A stretch of DNA of 17,062 nucleotides from Baffinella frigidus. Its lineage: Eukaryota; Cryptophyceae; Cryptomonadales; Baffinellaceae. The notes below the pieces were generated by a model. It worked only from the letters and a program-made list of their open reading frames with translations, did not search any database and was not told the origin of the DNA. Below are positions 1 through 7,410 of the stretch, one piece after another. The DNA is taken from assembly GCA_026770585.1 (NCBI GenBank), contig MU646572.1, positions 156,048-173,109 of the forward strand. The letters run 5' to 3'. The position numbers and the translations under genes are program-made. Numbering within the stretch: the stretch's first letter is position 1; each line of letters starts with the position of its first letter.

Positions 1-180
1 TAAACCCCAAACCCTAAACCCTAAACCCTGAACCCTAAACCCTAAACCCTAAACCCTGAACCCTAAACCCTAAACCCCAAACCCTGAACCCTAAACCCTG
101 AACCCTAAACCTTAAAACCTAAAACCTAAACCGTGTACCCTAAACCCTAAACCTTCAACCCTAGACCCTTAGACCTTAAC
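1..180 (-). repeat. Degenerate telomeric repeat (CCCTAAA)n
   Basis: Heptamers of CCCTAAA with frequent CCCTGAA and CCCCAAA variants start at the first base and decay by about position 180. On this strand a left chromosome end should read CCCTAAA, so the orientation fits a left terminus or its immediate flank. The high variant density suggests inner (proximal) telomere or interstitial repeat rather than fresh telomerase product. Confidence 0.9.
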
Positions 181-553
181 CAGATCCAACCTCGCTCCTC
201 TTCTTTTCTCCCCTCACAGCCCTGCTCGCTTACCCCTCTTGCTTTCCTGAACCCGAAACCCGCAATCTTCACCCCTGAAAATACACCTAAACCCTGAATC
301 CTAAATTATAAACCCTAACCCCTACCCTAGGTGGCCTCACTTCTAGCGGCGCAGGCGTCAGACCCAACGTCGCTCCTCCGCTCTTTTTCCCTCACAGCCG
401 CCGCGGTAAACTCTCAACCCACAAATATACCTAAACCCTACACCCTAAACCCTAAACACACCCCTAAACCCTAAACCCTAAAGTGTTTCAGGGTTGAGGG
501 TTGAGGGTTGAGGTGTATGTTGGGGGTGTAGGGTTTCGGGGTTGGGGTTGGGG
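181..553. repeat. Subtelomeric repeat block and short telomere-like tracts
   Basis: A block with the landmarks GGCGCAGG, CTCCTCCGCTC, CTCACAGCCGCCGCGGTAAA and ACAAATATACCTAAACCC occupies about 344-435. It recurs at 656-757, and a weaker copy lies at about 180-290. It is followed by CCCTAAA repeats (436-482) and then by G-rich TTGAGGG repeats (485-550), an orientation switch. No gene is visible. Confidence 0.7.
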
Positions 554-657
554 TATCCCTTAAGTGCCCAGTAGGCTCATATGCCCTACGGTAGGGCCCT
601 AGGACCTGCCTAGGACCTCAGGCCCCCAAATTTTGGGGCCTGGTCACTTAAGGGATA
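554..657 (+). mobile_element. TA-flanked MITE-like element, family 1, copy 1
   Basis: A 104-bp element bounded by perfect 13-bp inverted ends, TATCCCTTAAGTG and CACTTAAGGGATA. The outermost TA on each side is consistent with a TA target duplication (Tc1/mariner-like). The interior contains CCTACGGTAGGG, two CCTAGG sites and the palindrome CCCCAAATTTTGGGG. Two more copies, in the opposite orientation, lie at 4507-4611 and 9813-9915. There is no coding capacity, so it is non-autonomous. Classification as Tc1/mariner-related is inference from the TA flanks only. Confidence 0.85.
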
Positions 658-757
658 GCGGCGCAGGCTTCAGACCGAACCTCTCTCCTCCGCTCCTCTC
701 GCCACAAAGCTTCCGCGGTAAATCCTAAATCCTCAACCCTCAACCCTACAAATACAC
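656..757 (+). repeat. Second copy of GGCGCAGG subtelomeric block
   Basis: It begins TAGCGGCGCAGGC, like the copy at 344, and runs through the same CTCCTCCGCTC and CCGCGGTAAA landmarks into ACAAATACACCTAAACCC. The TA at its start doubles as the right TA of the family-1 element, so the element sits exactly at a TA within or beside this repeat. Confidence 0.75.
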
Positions 758-1125
758 CTAAACCCTAAACCCTCACCGTTTTTACCTGAATCCTAAAAAA
801 AACATCTAAATGCTGAAACCTCAACTTTTTCTAAAAATGAACCTCTACCCTAAACCCTAGAACCAATTACGGTTTAGGGTTTAGGGTTTAGGGTTGTGGT
901 GTATTTTTAGGGTTTAAAGTTTAAGGGTGTTTTTACACGGGATCTCTTTTTCGCTGGTTTATGTATCGCTCCCCGAATCCTAAAAACCAAAACTCGCAAC
1001 TCTATCACCCCTAAACCCCTAAACCCCTAAACCCCAAACCCTAACCCAGGTTTCGGTCTCGCTCCCGAACCCTATACCCCAAACCCTGAACCCTAAATCC
1101 CAAACCCTAAACACCAAACCCTACA
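758..1125. repeat. Interstitial telomere-like tracts, both orientations
   Basis: C-rich CCCTAAA-like DNA (758-870) meets three perfect TTTAGGG heptamers (about 872-893), then returns to CCCTAAA-type repeats from about 970. The strand switch near 870 is a short inverted arrangement. There is no gene here. Confidence 0.75.
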
Positions 1126-1141
1126 ATCAGGTTTCGGTGTC

Positions 1142-1690
1142 GCTCCCAGCGGGGGTAGCAGACTTGCTGCGTCGAGAGGCGGCTGCGGTAGCTGTAGCGG
1201 CAGGGGGGGACGCTGGGTGATACCCCTCGAACCTGCCCCCTGAACACTACACACGAAACACGAAACACCACACACTAAACATCAAACATTAAACACTCAA
1301 CACTACCCCATAGAGAGTGGTAAAAGTTGACGGTTTCGTACCAGCATCGTCACCTTTTGCCAGTGCTTCATTCGTTCCGAAGCGGGCTTCGGGATGGATG
1401 GTCGCGCTCCCAGCGGGGGTAGCAGACTTGCAGCGGCGAGAGGCGGCTGCGGTAGCTGTAGCGGCGGGGGGTGACGCTGGGTGATACCCCAACCCCTAGC
1501 TCTGCCTCAGTCTATTTGGTCTCACGAATCTGCTTCCCCTGGGATCGCTCCCGCTCCAACGTTGACGGGTTTGCACCGCGAACCCAGCGTGTCAACTTTA
1601 GAATAGTCGGTCAACGCGAGTGAGGGGTAGCGGAATTGCTGCGGCGAGAAGCTGCTGCGGCAGCTGTGGTGGGGGGGGACGCCGGGTAAA
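1142..1690 (-). repeat. Three direct copies of a GC-rich subtelomeric block
   Basis: Copies lie at 1142-1225, 1402-1490 and 1617-1690. They share CTCCCAGCGGGGGTAGCAGA, a GGCGAGAGGCGGCTGCGG segment, a run of G and GACGCTGGGTGATACCCC. The first two are nearly identical; the third is diverged and a fourth, poorer one lies at about 1977-2050. Each ends in C-rich telomere-like DNA. Open frames across the copies on the minus strand are alanine-rich translations of the repeat, not recognisable genes. Confidence 0.75.
1497..1630 (+). repeat. Diverged copy of the GCTCTG dispersed element
   Basis: It starts TAGCTCTGCCTCAG and contains CCGCTCCAACGTTGACGGGT, a CGAACCCAGCGTGTC segment and GAATAGTCGGTCAACGCGAG. 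The same order of landmarks appears at 7107-7244 and about 9366-9645. The right end is degraded (GTGAGGGGTAG instead of GTGAGGCAGAGCTA). A fragment with the same TTGACGG core lies at about 2885-2912. Confidence 0.7.
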
Positions 1691-1772
1691 GCCCCCTCAA
1701 CCCTAAACCCTAAATAATAAACAATAAATTCACTCCACAGAATTTACAGAATGGCGGAATTTGGCGGTTTGG

Positions 1773-1960
1773 TAGAGCTATTCCGGTAGGACTTGTTGCG
1801 TTTTCGATTTCGAGACTTCGAGACTTCTAGACTTCATTTGTACCATGAGATTTGAAACGGTGTGTTTTAAAACGATTCACGACCTTTAAAACCTTTTTGA
1901 AGTCTGAAATCTTGAAATCTCGAAGTCTAAAACGCGACAAGTCCTACCGGAATAGCTCTA
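1773..1960. mobile_element. TA-flanked long foldback (TAGAGC ends)
   Basis: A 188-bp foldback. The outer arms, starting TAGAGCTATTCCGGTAGGAC, match for about 27 bp with one difference and continue as imperfect arms rich in GAGACTTC/GAAGTCT. The terminal TA is present on both sides, flanked by GG/CC. The internal sequence TTTGTACCATGA (1837-1848) is the motif shared with the foldbacks at 14990 and 15355, which also begin TAGAGC. The open frames through it are translations of the arms. Confidence 0.85.
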
Positions 1961-2039
1961 CCAGAATCGTCAACTCTGGCCATTGTTTCGTTGATTTTGA
2001 GGGGTTGCTTGAGCAGTGGCGGCGGGGGGGGGCGTCGGT

Positions 2040-2330
2040 TAAACCCCTCATCCCCAAACCCAAACCACTTAACCCCCAAACTCCCAAACCCCACACACCA
2101 AAATCCACACACCAAAATCCCTAATCCCCAAACCCTAACCACTAAAGCCCCAAACTCCAAAACCCCACACCCCGACCCCAACACCAACCTCACACCTCAA
2201 ACCCCTCACTCCAAAACTCAACGACCCAAAATAAATATAAACTAATAATAAAATCCAACCCCCCAAAACCCAAAACCCAAAACCCAAAACCCAAAACCCA
2301 AAACCCAAAAAGCCAAACCAAACCCCCTAA
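2040..2330 (-). repeat. C/A-rich degenerate telomere-like tract with CCCAAAA array
   Basis: Low-complexity CCCCAAAC/CCACACC DNA leads into about six perfect CCCAAAA heptamers (2264-2310). This is a heptamer variant (TTTTGGG on the other strand). Pro/Asn/Lys-rich open frames here are repeat translations. Confidence 0.8.
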
Positions 2331-2524
2331 TTCAGGTACGAGGACGAGTGTCCCCGCCTCCCAGCGCGATCCTCCTGCCTGGAATGCTGCACTTATCAGG
2401 TACAGGTTATGACAGCCAGCGGGTTTGGGGTATGGGGTCCAGGGTTTAGGGTTCAGGGTGTAGGGTTTACGGTTCGGGGTTCAGGGATTAGGGTTGGGGT
2501 GCCTCCTGCCTGGAATGCTGCACT

Positions 2525-2625
2525 TATAAGTGCAGTTATTATTAACTAATACCGGTTATTATTAGTAACTAATAATAACCTGTACCGGTTATTATTAGTT
2601 GATACAGGTTATTATTACTTGGAAA
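2525..2625. repeat. AT-rich GGTTATTATTAGT direct and inverted repeats
   Basis: Several copies of GTTATTATTA occur in both orientations. A perfect 27-bp palindrome with a single central A occupies 2554-2580. It is a local AT-rich island inside otherwise G-rich telomere-like DNA and could extrude a cruciform. Function unknown. Confidence 0.7.
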
Positions 2626-2857
2626 TAGAGGTTGGGATATGGGGGTTGGGAGTCAGGGTATGGGGTTCAGGGTTTCTGAGTCAGGCGTGGAATGCTGCAC
2701 GTTTCAGGTGCCACGCCAGATTCCTGGAAGCGATCGCCAAAAGTCGATTTCCCGGAAGGACTACGGGGGAATTCTTTACTTCTGGGGTAGTTGTTCACCA
2801 AGATTGACGTTTGGAAATAGCCGAACCTCCACGCCCTATCTGGCGTGGTAAGGCCAC

Positions 2858-2889
2858 GAACCCAAACCCCAGTACTGGGGTTTGGGTTC
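2858..2889. repeat. Perfect 32-bp palindrome of telomere-like sequence
   Basis: GAACCCAAACCCCAGT is followed directly by its exact reverse complement, with no spacer. The arms are CCCAAACC-type heptamer DNA, so C-rich and G-rich telomere-like arms meet at an AGTACT centre. Confidence 0.85.
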
Positions 2890-2912
2890 TTTCCCGCTCC
2901 AAAGTTGACGGC

Positions 2913-2980
2913 TCAACCATGAACCCCACACCCTACACCCCACACCCTACACCCGTGTAGGGTGTGGGGTTCATGGTTGA
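2913..2980. repeat. 26-bp perfect inverted repeat of CCCTACAC telomere-like DNA
   Basis: The arms 2913-2938 and 2955-2980 are exact reverse complements. A 16-base spacer repeats part of the arm, so a tighter alternative hairpin (2938-2952 with 2955-2969) also forms. The arms consist of CCACACCCTACAC units and TCAACCATGAA. Confidence 0.8.
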
Positions 2981-3140
2981 GGTGTGTGGTGTGGCGTTCA
3001 GGGTTCAAGGTTTGGGGGCATGGGGATATGGGTTGAGGTGTATGGGGTTCATGGTTGAGGTGTGGGGTGTGGGGTTCAGGGTTCAAGGTTTGGGGTCGGC
3101 GCGGGCCCCCTGCCTGGAATGCAAAATCTTGAGTTAATTA

Positions 3141-3187
3141 TCTTCAGGGAAGTTGACTTTTGATGAAAGGTTCGTTGTCCACCGTGT
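3141..3187 (-). repeat. Fragment of a dispersed repeat (inverted copy at 8101)
   Basis: Read on the minus strand, this resembles 8101-8146: a GGTGGAC-ACGAACCTTT start followed by ATCAAAAGTCAACTT. The match is about 45 bp with a few differences. It lies just after the fourth TGGAATGC box. Confidence 0.65.
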
Positions 3188-3624
3188 GAGTTTCCTTTAG
3201 GATTCAGGGTGTAGGGTGTATGGGTCGGGGTTCACGTTTCAGGTACAGGTTATTTGAGGTTATTAATTGGACATAGGGTTTGGGATATGGGGTGTGGGGT
3301 TCAGGGTTTATTGTTCAGGGTTCAGGGATTAGGGTTGGGGGTGCATCCTTCTTGGAATGCTGCACGTTTCAGGTACAGGGTTTGGGGTCCAGGGTTTAGG
3401 TTTCAGGGTCTAAAGTTGGTTTAGGGTTTAGGGGTTGTGTACAGGCAGGGGTCCTTTCTGGCTCGTACCGATTGGAATGCTGCACTGTCCAGGGACAGGT
3501 TGTTAGAGGTTACTAATTAGACATAGGGTTTGGGATATGTGGTTCAGGGTTTGTTGTCAGGGTTGAGGGTGCCGCCTGCCTGGAATGCTGCACGTTTCAG
3601 GTACAGGGGTTTGGGGTTAAGGAG

Positions 3625-3860
3625 GGGCTAAACCGTAAACCCTAAACCCTAGACCCTGAACCCGAAACCCGAAACCCGAAACTCTGAACCCTGAACCCTA
3701 AACCCTAAACTCTGAACCCTGAACCCTGAACCCTGAACCCTAAACCCTAAACCCTAAACCTTAAACCTTAAACCCTAAACCCTAAACCTTAAACCCTAAA
3801 CCCTAAACCTTAAATCCTAAACCCTAAACCCGAAACCCGAAACCCGAAACCCGAAACAGT
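3625..3860 (-). repeat. Interstitial telomeric tract (CCCTAAA/CCCTGAA/CCCGAAA)n
   Basis: About 235 bp of heptamers: CCCTAAA, CCCTGAA, CCTTAAA and, at both flanks, CCCGAAA. The preceding DNA (about 3590-3620) is G-rich, so G-rich and C-rich tracts converge near 3620-3640, the polarity expected from an end-to-end telomere fusion. Confidence 0.9.
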
Positions 3861-3883
3861 GCGAGTCGCAAGGCGGGCCACTC

Positions 3884-4470
3884 GACGCCCCCGCTATCCA
3901 CCCCGGCCAGGTTCCACCCCTTTTTACTAGTCTACATACATTTTGTTAAGATTTTTGTACCAGGAAGGGAATTTATAATAGATATATGGGTTATATAACG
4001 CGCGACGTGCCCGCTATCCACCCTGGGCAGGTTCCACCCTCCCCCTTTTTATAAGTCTCTGCCAAACGTTTTGTACCAGGAAAGAAGTGTATAATAGATG
4101 TATGTACTATACAACTACATGTATAGCCCGTTCCTGGTACCAACCATTTTCCCTTTGTAAAGCGACCCCCCCCGATGCACCACGGGCAGGTTGCGGCCTC
4201 CCCCTCTTTAATAGTCTGTATACATGTTGTGAAAAGTTTTGTACCAGGAAAGGAATGTATAATAGATGTATAATTTATAATAGATATATGGGTTATATAA
4301 CGCTCGGCGCTCCCGCGATGCACCCTGGACAGCCCCCCCCCCACACACACTCTTTAATAGTGTATGTACATGTTATTAAACGTTTTGTACCATGAAGGTT
4401 ATGTACATTTGGTGTATACTATATGTAAAATTGATGTATACTATGCAACTACATACTATCTGACTGCATG
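3884..4470 (+). repeat. Degenerate tandem repeat, four units of about 120-165 bp
   Basis: Units start near 3884, 4003, 4163 and 4305. Each begins with a C-rich CCGCTATCCACC or CCGCGATGCACC segment and GGGCAGGTTCC. A TAGTCTGTATACAT-like stretch follows, then TTTGTACCAGGA (TTTGTACCATGA in the last unit). The units end in AT-rich DNA with TATAATAGATATATGGGTTA variants. Open frames in both directions here are repeat translations. Confidence 0.8.
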
Positions 4471-4611
4471 TATCCGTCAAATTTGGCGGCATGGGCACTT
4501 AAGGGATACCCCTTAAGTGCCCATACCGCCAAATTTGACGGCCAAGAGGTCCTAGGCAGGTCCTAAGGCCCTGCCGTAGGGCGTATGAGCCTACTGGGCA
4601 CTTAAGGGATA
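4471..4611 (-). mobile_element. Family 1 MITE, copy 2, with duplicated inverted half
   Basis: A full element occupies 4507-4611, ending CACTTAAGGGATA on the right and TACCCCTTAAGTG on the left. Its left arm overlaps an adjacent inverted half-copy, giving a 68-bp palindrome at 4474-4541 with two mismatches per 34-base arm. The conserved half (CCTAGGCAGGTCCTA and CCTGCCGTAGGGC through the right end) closely matches the copy at 9813 and, in reverse, the copy at 554. The other half, with CCGCCAAATTTGACGG, differs between copies. Confidence 0.85.
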
Positions 4612-4694
4612 GCTTATTCCTGCCCTGGACCTGAGCTTTCCGCAGTCCTGCTTTGAGATCAACAATAGCAGGAGTCTTTCGTACTAGCCCCTCT

Positions 4695-4790
4695 TTGTAA
4701 AGCGATCGCGATCAATGATTGTAAAGCGATCGCGATCAATGATTGTAAAGCGATCGCGATCAATGATTGTAAAGCGATCGCGATCAATGA
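4695..4790. repeat. Perfect 24-bp tandem repeat, four copies
   Basis: Four identical 24-bp units start at 4695, 4719, 4743 and 4767. Each contains the 8-bp palindrome GCGATCGC overlapping ATCGCGAT, plus TTGTAAAG and ATCAATGA. The period is a multiple of three, which explains the repetitive LIAIALQS frame on the minus strand. Lack of divergence suggests recent expansion. It is not a CRISPR: no spacers separate the units. Confidence 0.95.
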
Positions 4791-5084
4791 ATGGTCTTCC
4801 CCCACTCCTCCAAACCCGGTGCCGCCGCCTCCCCCTCTGTCCCTAACCTGTGCGGTTGTGACCAATAACCTGACAAAAAGCTCTCTCTCGCAAACCAGGT
4901 GCCGGCTCTCTGCCTACGAAAGTGCTCTGCCGAAATCTGCGTCAAACCCTGAACACGGGCCCGTCCGTCATGTAAAAATAAATAAAGCGACAACTTAAAT
5001 CATGTGGAATGCGTCGTAACTCTATCGCACTACGTGTAGCCCTATCCCTCAAGCGGCGAGCGTTTGGGGGTTTAAAAAGACCCC
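4791..5084. other. No recognisable feature
   Basis: Mixed-composition DNA with no telomeric repeat, no clear inverted repeat and no frame with domain-like content. Short minus-strand frames at 4784-5130 do not resemble known proteins. Confidence 0.5.
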
Positions 5085-5213
5085 CTACAGGGGTAAATGT
5101 ACCTCGCTCATAAGAAACCGCCCCCCCCATAGGACCACCATAGGGCCCTAGGCATAGGCCTACTGTAGGGTCCTAGGGGGGCGCAGTTTCTTATGAGCGA
5201 GGTACCCCTGTAG
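5085..5213 (+). mobile_element. TA-flanked MITE-like element, family 2, copy A
   Basis: About 129 bp, with ends CTACAGGGGTA and TACCCCTGTAG. Long inverted arms include CCTCGCTCATAAGAAAC; the left arm carries a 6-bp insertion (AATGTA) after GGGGTA. C/G runs then flank a core with CATAGGGCCCTAGGCATAGG and CTGTAGGGTCCTAGG. Translated from the TIR, the arm gives YRGTSLIRN, so protein predictions with that peptide are element translations. Confidence 0.9.
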
Positions 5214-5219
5214 CTTTTG

Positions 5220-5311
5220 AGCACCAAATTTGGTGCTTGACTCGCCCTACCACAGCTGTACAGTTGATGTGAGTGTTCGGGGGTCCCTCTGTGGGGGTCC
5301 CAGAGGGACCC
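5220..5311. repeat. Two perfect hairpins downstream of the gene
   Basis: AGCACCAAATTTGGTGCT (5220-5237) is a perfect 18-bp palindrome. GGGTCCCTCTG (5281-5291) pairs with CAGAGGGACCC (5301-5311) around a 9-base loop. They lie 156-247 bp beyond the minus-strand stop codon of the gene. Whether they are transcribed is unknown. Confidence 0.7.
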
Positions 5312-5424
5312 TAGAGCGGAAGTGTACAAAGTCTGAGCGCGCTCCGAGTCCGAGGAGTACACTGTTTACATACAAAACGCCCCCAAAATGGCCTATTCGC
5401 GCTGCCCCGTCCACTGAGAGACTG

Positions 5425-5461
5425 TCCCCCCCCTCCCGCCTCCTCCCGCCCGCCCCCCCCC
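5425..5461 (-). other. G-quadruplex-prone run just past the stop codon
   Basis: The plus strand is almost pure C, so the minus (coding) strand carries at least five G-runs of three or more within 37 bases. This starts about 6 bases after the TAG stop of the SAM/Ubl gene and would lie in the 3' UTR of its transcript. Potential folding is inferred from sequence only. Confidence 0.7.
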
Positions 5462-5466
5462 AGTAG

Positions 5467-6657
5467 CTAGTTTCCTCCCAGTCGCGACACCAAATAGAGC
5501 GTCGACGACCGCACAATGTTTTCGTCCTCCATCGTGCGGCCGTCCGCTAGCTGCGCCCCGCCGAAGATGAGCATCTGCCGCTCGGAGGGAATCCCGCCCC
5601 GCTCCTTGATCATTTTTTTGAGCATGGCGACGGTGTCGGACGGCGTGACCATGAAGGCGAGCAAATTGCCATCCCCGCCCCGCACAGAGATCGAAAACCC
5701 CCTGCACAGTTTTGTTGAAGGGGTGATCCCTCCCCCCCCGCCTGCCCCCGCGCCTGCTGCCCCTCGCTGTCCCCCCCCGATTGCCGCCAGGCGCGAGACA
5801 CCCCCGGCCGGTCCTCTGTCGGCAGGGCGGCGCGCGCTTGGGCTGGCTGCTGGACGAGCGCCCGCGCGCGCTGCCCTTCGCGAGCCCGACGCGACCGCCT
5901 TCTCCGCCTCCGCCGGCGCTGTTCCCTTCCCGCCTTTGGTCCCACCGCCGGCATCATCGAGCCTCTTGGCCCCCGCAGCCTTCACCTCAGCCTTCGCCAC
6001 CTCCCCCGGCAATGCAGCCTTGCCCTCTCCGCCCTTGGAGACACCGCTGACCGCCCCTCCCTGGGGAGGCCAGTAGAAGCCGCCCCCCTCCGGCGCTACC
6101 CTCCCGCCTTTGGGCCCCCCGCCGGCGTCCTCGCCCCCCGCAGCCTTCGCCTCAGCCTTCTTCACCTCCGCCGGCGCTGCAGCCTTCTCGTCGCCCGTCT
6201 CCACGGAAGCCGCCTCGAGCTTCGCCTTCTTCTGTGCGTGTGACTCTGCCGCGTCCGCGCGCCACTTTCCCAGCATCGCTTGGAAGGGGAGCAGTCCTGT
6301 GCCCAGGGTCACGTTTCGATGCGTGAAAGAGAGCATCGCCTGGACCTTGCGCTTCGCGACCTTCGGGATGTTCAACTCCTCGACATCCGAGTCGAGAAGC
6401 CACTCCAGGTCGGTTGTCTTCTCGACTCCCAGCTCCGCAAACACCGCTGCCGAACTCCCCAAGCCCCACTGGACCAGCAGCGCCTGCAACTCGCCCCCCC
6501 CGTCGCCCACCCCATGCTGCACCTCGGAGGCCCCCGTGGCACCCGCGCCATTTTCGTTGCGCGCTATAGCCGGCTGAACCGCGCCCGGGGCGGGAGGCGC
6601 TGCATGACGCTGCTGCGCCGCGAGGGCTTCCATTGCGCCATTGCCGTTCCCCGCCAT
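5467..6657 (-). CDS. SAM-like domain / ubiquitin-like domain protein
   Basis: This 396-residue protein is the only convincing gene in the window. Residues about 55-112 look like a SAM domain: [34 protein letters not shown] and KRKVQAML match the five-helix pattern. Residues about 113-318 are a low-complexity Ala/Gly/Lys/Pro/Arg linker. It contains a duplicated unit (about 161-190 and 217-250, with AE-KAAG, DAGGG and KGG landmarks) and basic patches such as KKAK that could be nuclear signals. Residues 320-396 are clearly ubiquitin-like: [21 protein letters not shown] and STLYLV. Relative to ubiquitin, Ile44 and Val70 are kept, Lys48 is Ala and Lys63 is Arg. The C-terminus is RLGGN, a diglycine followed by one Asn. 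The start at 6657 has A at -3 and G at +4 and lies just after a TATA box. The frame stays open upstream, but the far upstream start is TTG; an in-frame ATG at 6822 would give 451 residues. No intron is evident. Function unknown; scaffold or ubiquitin-pathway adaptor is a guess. Confidence 0.8.
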   Translation of the reverse strand: MAGNGNGAMEALAAQQRHAAPPAPGAVQPAIARNENGAGATGASEVQHGVGDGGGELQALLVQWGLGSSAAVFAELGVEKTTDLEWLLDSDVEELNIPKVAKRKVQAMLSFTHRNVTLGTGLLPFQAMLGKWRADAAESHAQKKAKLEAASVETGDEKAAAPAEVKKAEAKAAGGEDAGGGPKGGRVAPEGGGFYWPPQGGAVSGVSKGGEGKAALPGEVAKAEVKAAGAKRLDDAGGGTKGGKGTAPAEAEKAVASGSRRAARAGARPAASPSARRPADRGPAGGVSRLAAIGGGQRGAAGAGAGGGGGITPSTKLCRGFSISVRGGDGNLLAFMVTPSDTVAMLKKMIKERGGIPSERQMLIFGGAQLADGRTMEDENIVRSSTLYLVSRLGGN

Positions 6658-6687
6658 TCTGGATTTTGGCCTGACGAAAAAAAGAAA

Positions 6688-6696
6688 CTTTTTATA
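6688..6696 (-). promoter_or_regulatory. Candidate TATA box of the SAM/Ubl gene
   Basis: TATAAAAAG on the minus strand lies 30 bases upstream of the ATG at 6657. If transcription starts about 25-30 bases downstream, the 5' UTR would be only a few bases. The site lies inside the upstream open frame, which argues for the 6657 start over the 6822 ATG. Confidence 0.55.
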
Positions 6697-6699
6697 CAG

Positions 6700-7106
6700 G
6701 AAGTATCTGGTGAGTCCGGCAGCCAAAACGGTCCTCGTCGGCAGGGTGGCGCGCGATCGGAGCGTCTGCTGCGCACTGACAGTCCAGCATGCCCCCAGGC
6801 TTGACTCCCTCCACCTTTCCATGCGTGTGCGCCGCACCCCCCGGCCCTGGGGAAGCGTTTGTGGCTGGAATTCCTGTTGGGTCTGCGTTTGTGGTGGTTG
6901 GGTGGGAGGGGATTCCCGTGTTTGCGGGGGGGTGCGTGCGCTGCCCGCCGTGTCAGAATTCTCACTGGAGCTGTCTGCGTGCGCGCTGTGCTCGGGACGG
7001 TCACAGCAAGGCAACCCCGGCTGCCATCACACAATCCCAAAAGAGACGCTGTGTGTAGAGTGGCTGTGTAAAGTTTGCTCGCTCTCTCTCTCCCAGCTCC
7101 GAAGTC
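6700..7106. other. Upstream region of the SAM/Ubl gene, no separate gene seen
   Basis: GC- and GT-rich DNA. It carries open frames on both strands, including the in-frame extension of the gene, which is rich in Pro, Gln, Thr and Arg with no recognisable domain. A CT-rich stretch (CTCGCTCTCTCTCTCCCAG) precedes the dispersed element at 7107. Confidence 0.5.
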
Positions 7107-7244
7107 TAGCTCTGTCTCAGTCTCATTTGGTCTCACCATTGTGGTGAGACCGGGCTCTTTTTCTCTCCAAAGTTGATGTATTGGTACCGCAAACATGGGA
7201 TGTCGACTTGAGAATAGTCCGTCAACCCGAGTGAGGCAGAGCTA
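7107..7244 (+). mobile_element. TA-flanked GCTCTG dispersed element, best copy
   Basis: A 138-bp element with ends TAGCTCTGTCTCAG and GTGAGGCAGAGCTA, about 11 bp of imperfect inverted repeat including TA on both sides. It contains a perfect hairpin GGTCTCACCA-TTG-TGGTGAGACC (7129-7151) and the TCCAAAGTTGATG, GAATAGTCCGTCAACCCGAG landmarks. Diverged copies lie at 1497-1630 and about 9366-9645. Confidence 0.7.
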
Positions 7245-7410
7245 GGAAGTGCGCTCTCGCATAGCAGGGCCGCCCCATCGAGAAAGAGAGAGAGCTTTAT
7301 TACTACCAACACGGCTGCCATGTTTTCCACCCCACCGAGGCTGTGTCTGAGCCGGGACACCGAGAGAGGTCATGTGCATTCTACACGTGTACGAACCACG
7401 CCAGAATGAT
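7245..7410 (+). repeat. Dispersed repeat with AGAGAGAG-CTTTATT-CACGGC, copy 1
   Basis: Landmarks in order are GGAAGTGCGCTCTCGC, AGCAGGGCCGCCCCATC, AGAGAGAGAGCTTTATTACT, ACCAACACGGC, AGAGGTCATGTGCA and CTACACGTGTACGAA. The middle recurs inverted at about 9302-9357 and direct at 10709-10752. The last landmarks reappear at 10873-10910, beyond a family-2 element. The GGAAGTG part recurs at 10350-10392. Nature unknown. Confidence 0.65.

Larger units (their letters stand above)
2376..3620 (+). repeat. Array of telomere-like DNA with seven TGGAATGCTGCAC boxes
   Basis: TGGAATGC(TGCAC) recurs near 2379, 2511, 2687, 3114, 3353, 3473 and 3581. It is usually preceded by TGCC and often followed by GTTTCAGGTACAGG. 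Between the boxes lies degenerate G-rich telomere-like DNA (GGGTTCAGGGTTTAGGG and GGGATATGGGG variants). Spacings vary from roughly 105 to 425 bp, so this is a composite subtelomeric repeat rather than a clean satellite. There is no gene. Confidence 0.75.

Noticed and set aside
3991-4395. Overlapping frames of 102-119 residues on both strands
   Set aside because: They span the tandem units at 3884-4470 and repeat the same peptides; no domain is visible.
4695-4790. CRISPR array
   Set aside because: The 24-bp units are directly contiguous with no spacers, and the context is eukaryotic.
5516-6577. Long plus-strand frames opposite the gene
   Set aside because: They are antisense shadows of the GC-rich SAM/Ubl coding sequence; their Pro/Ala/Ser-rich translation has no recognisable domain.
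6658-7014. N-terminal 119-residue extension of the SAM/Ubl protein
   Set aside because: It starts at TTG, has no domain, and a TATA box lies within it. The ATG at 6657 has better context.
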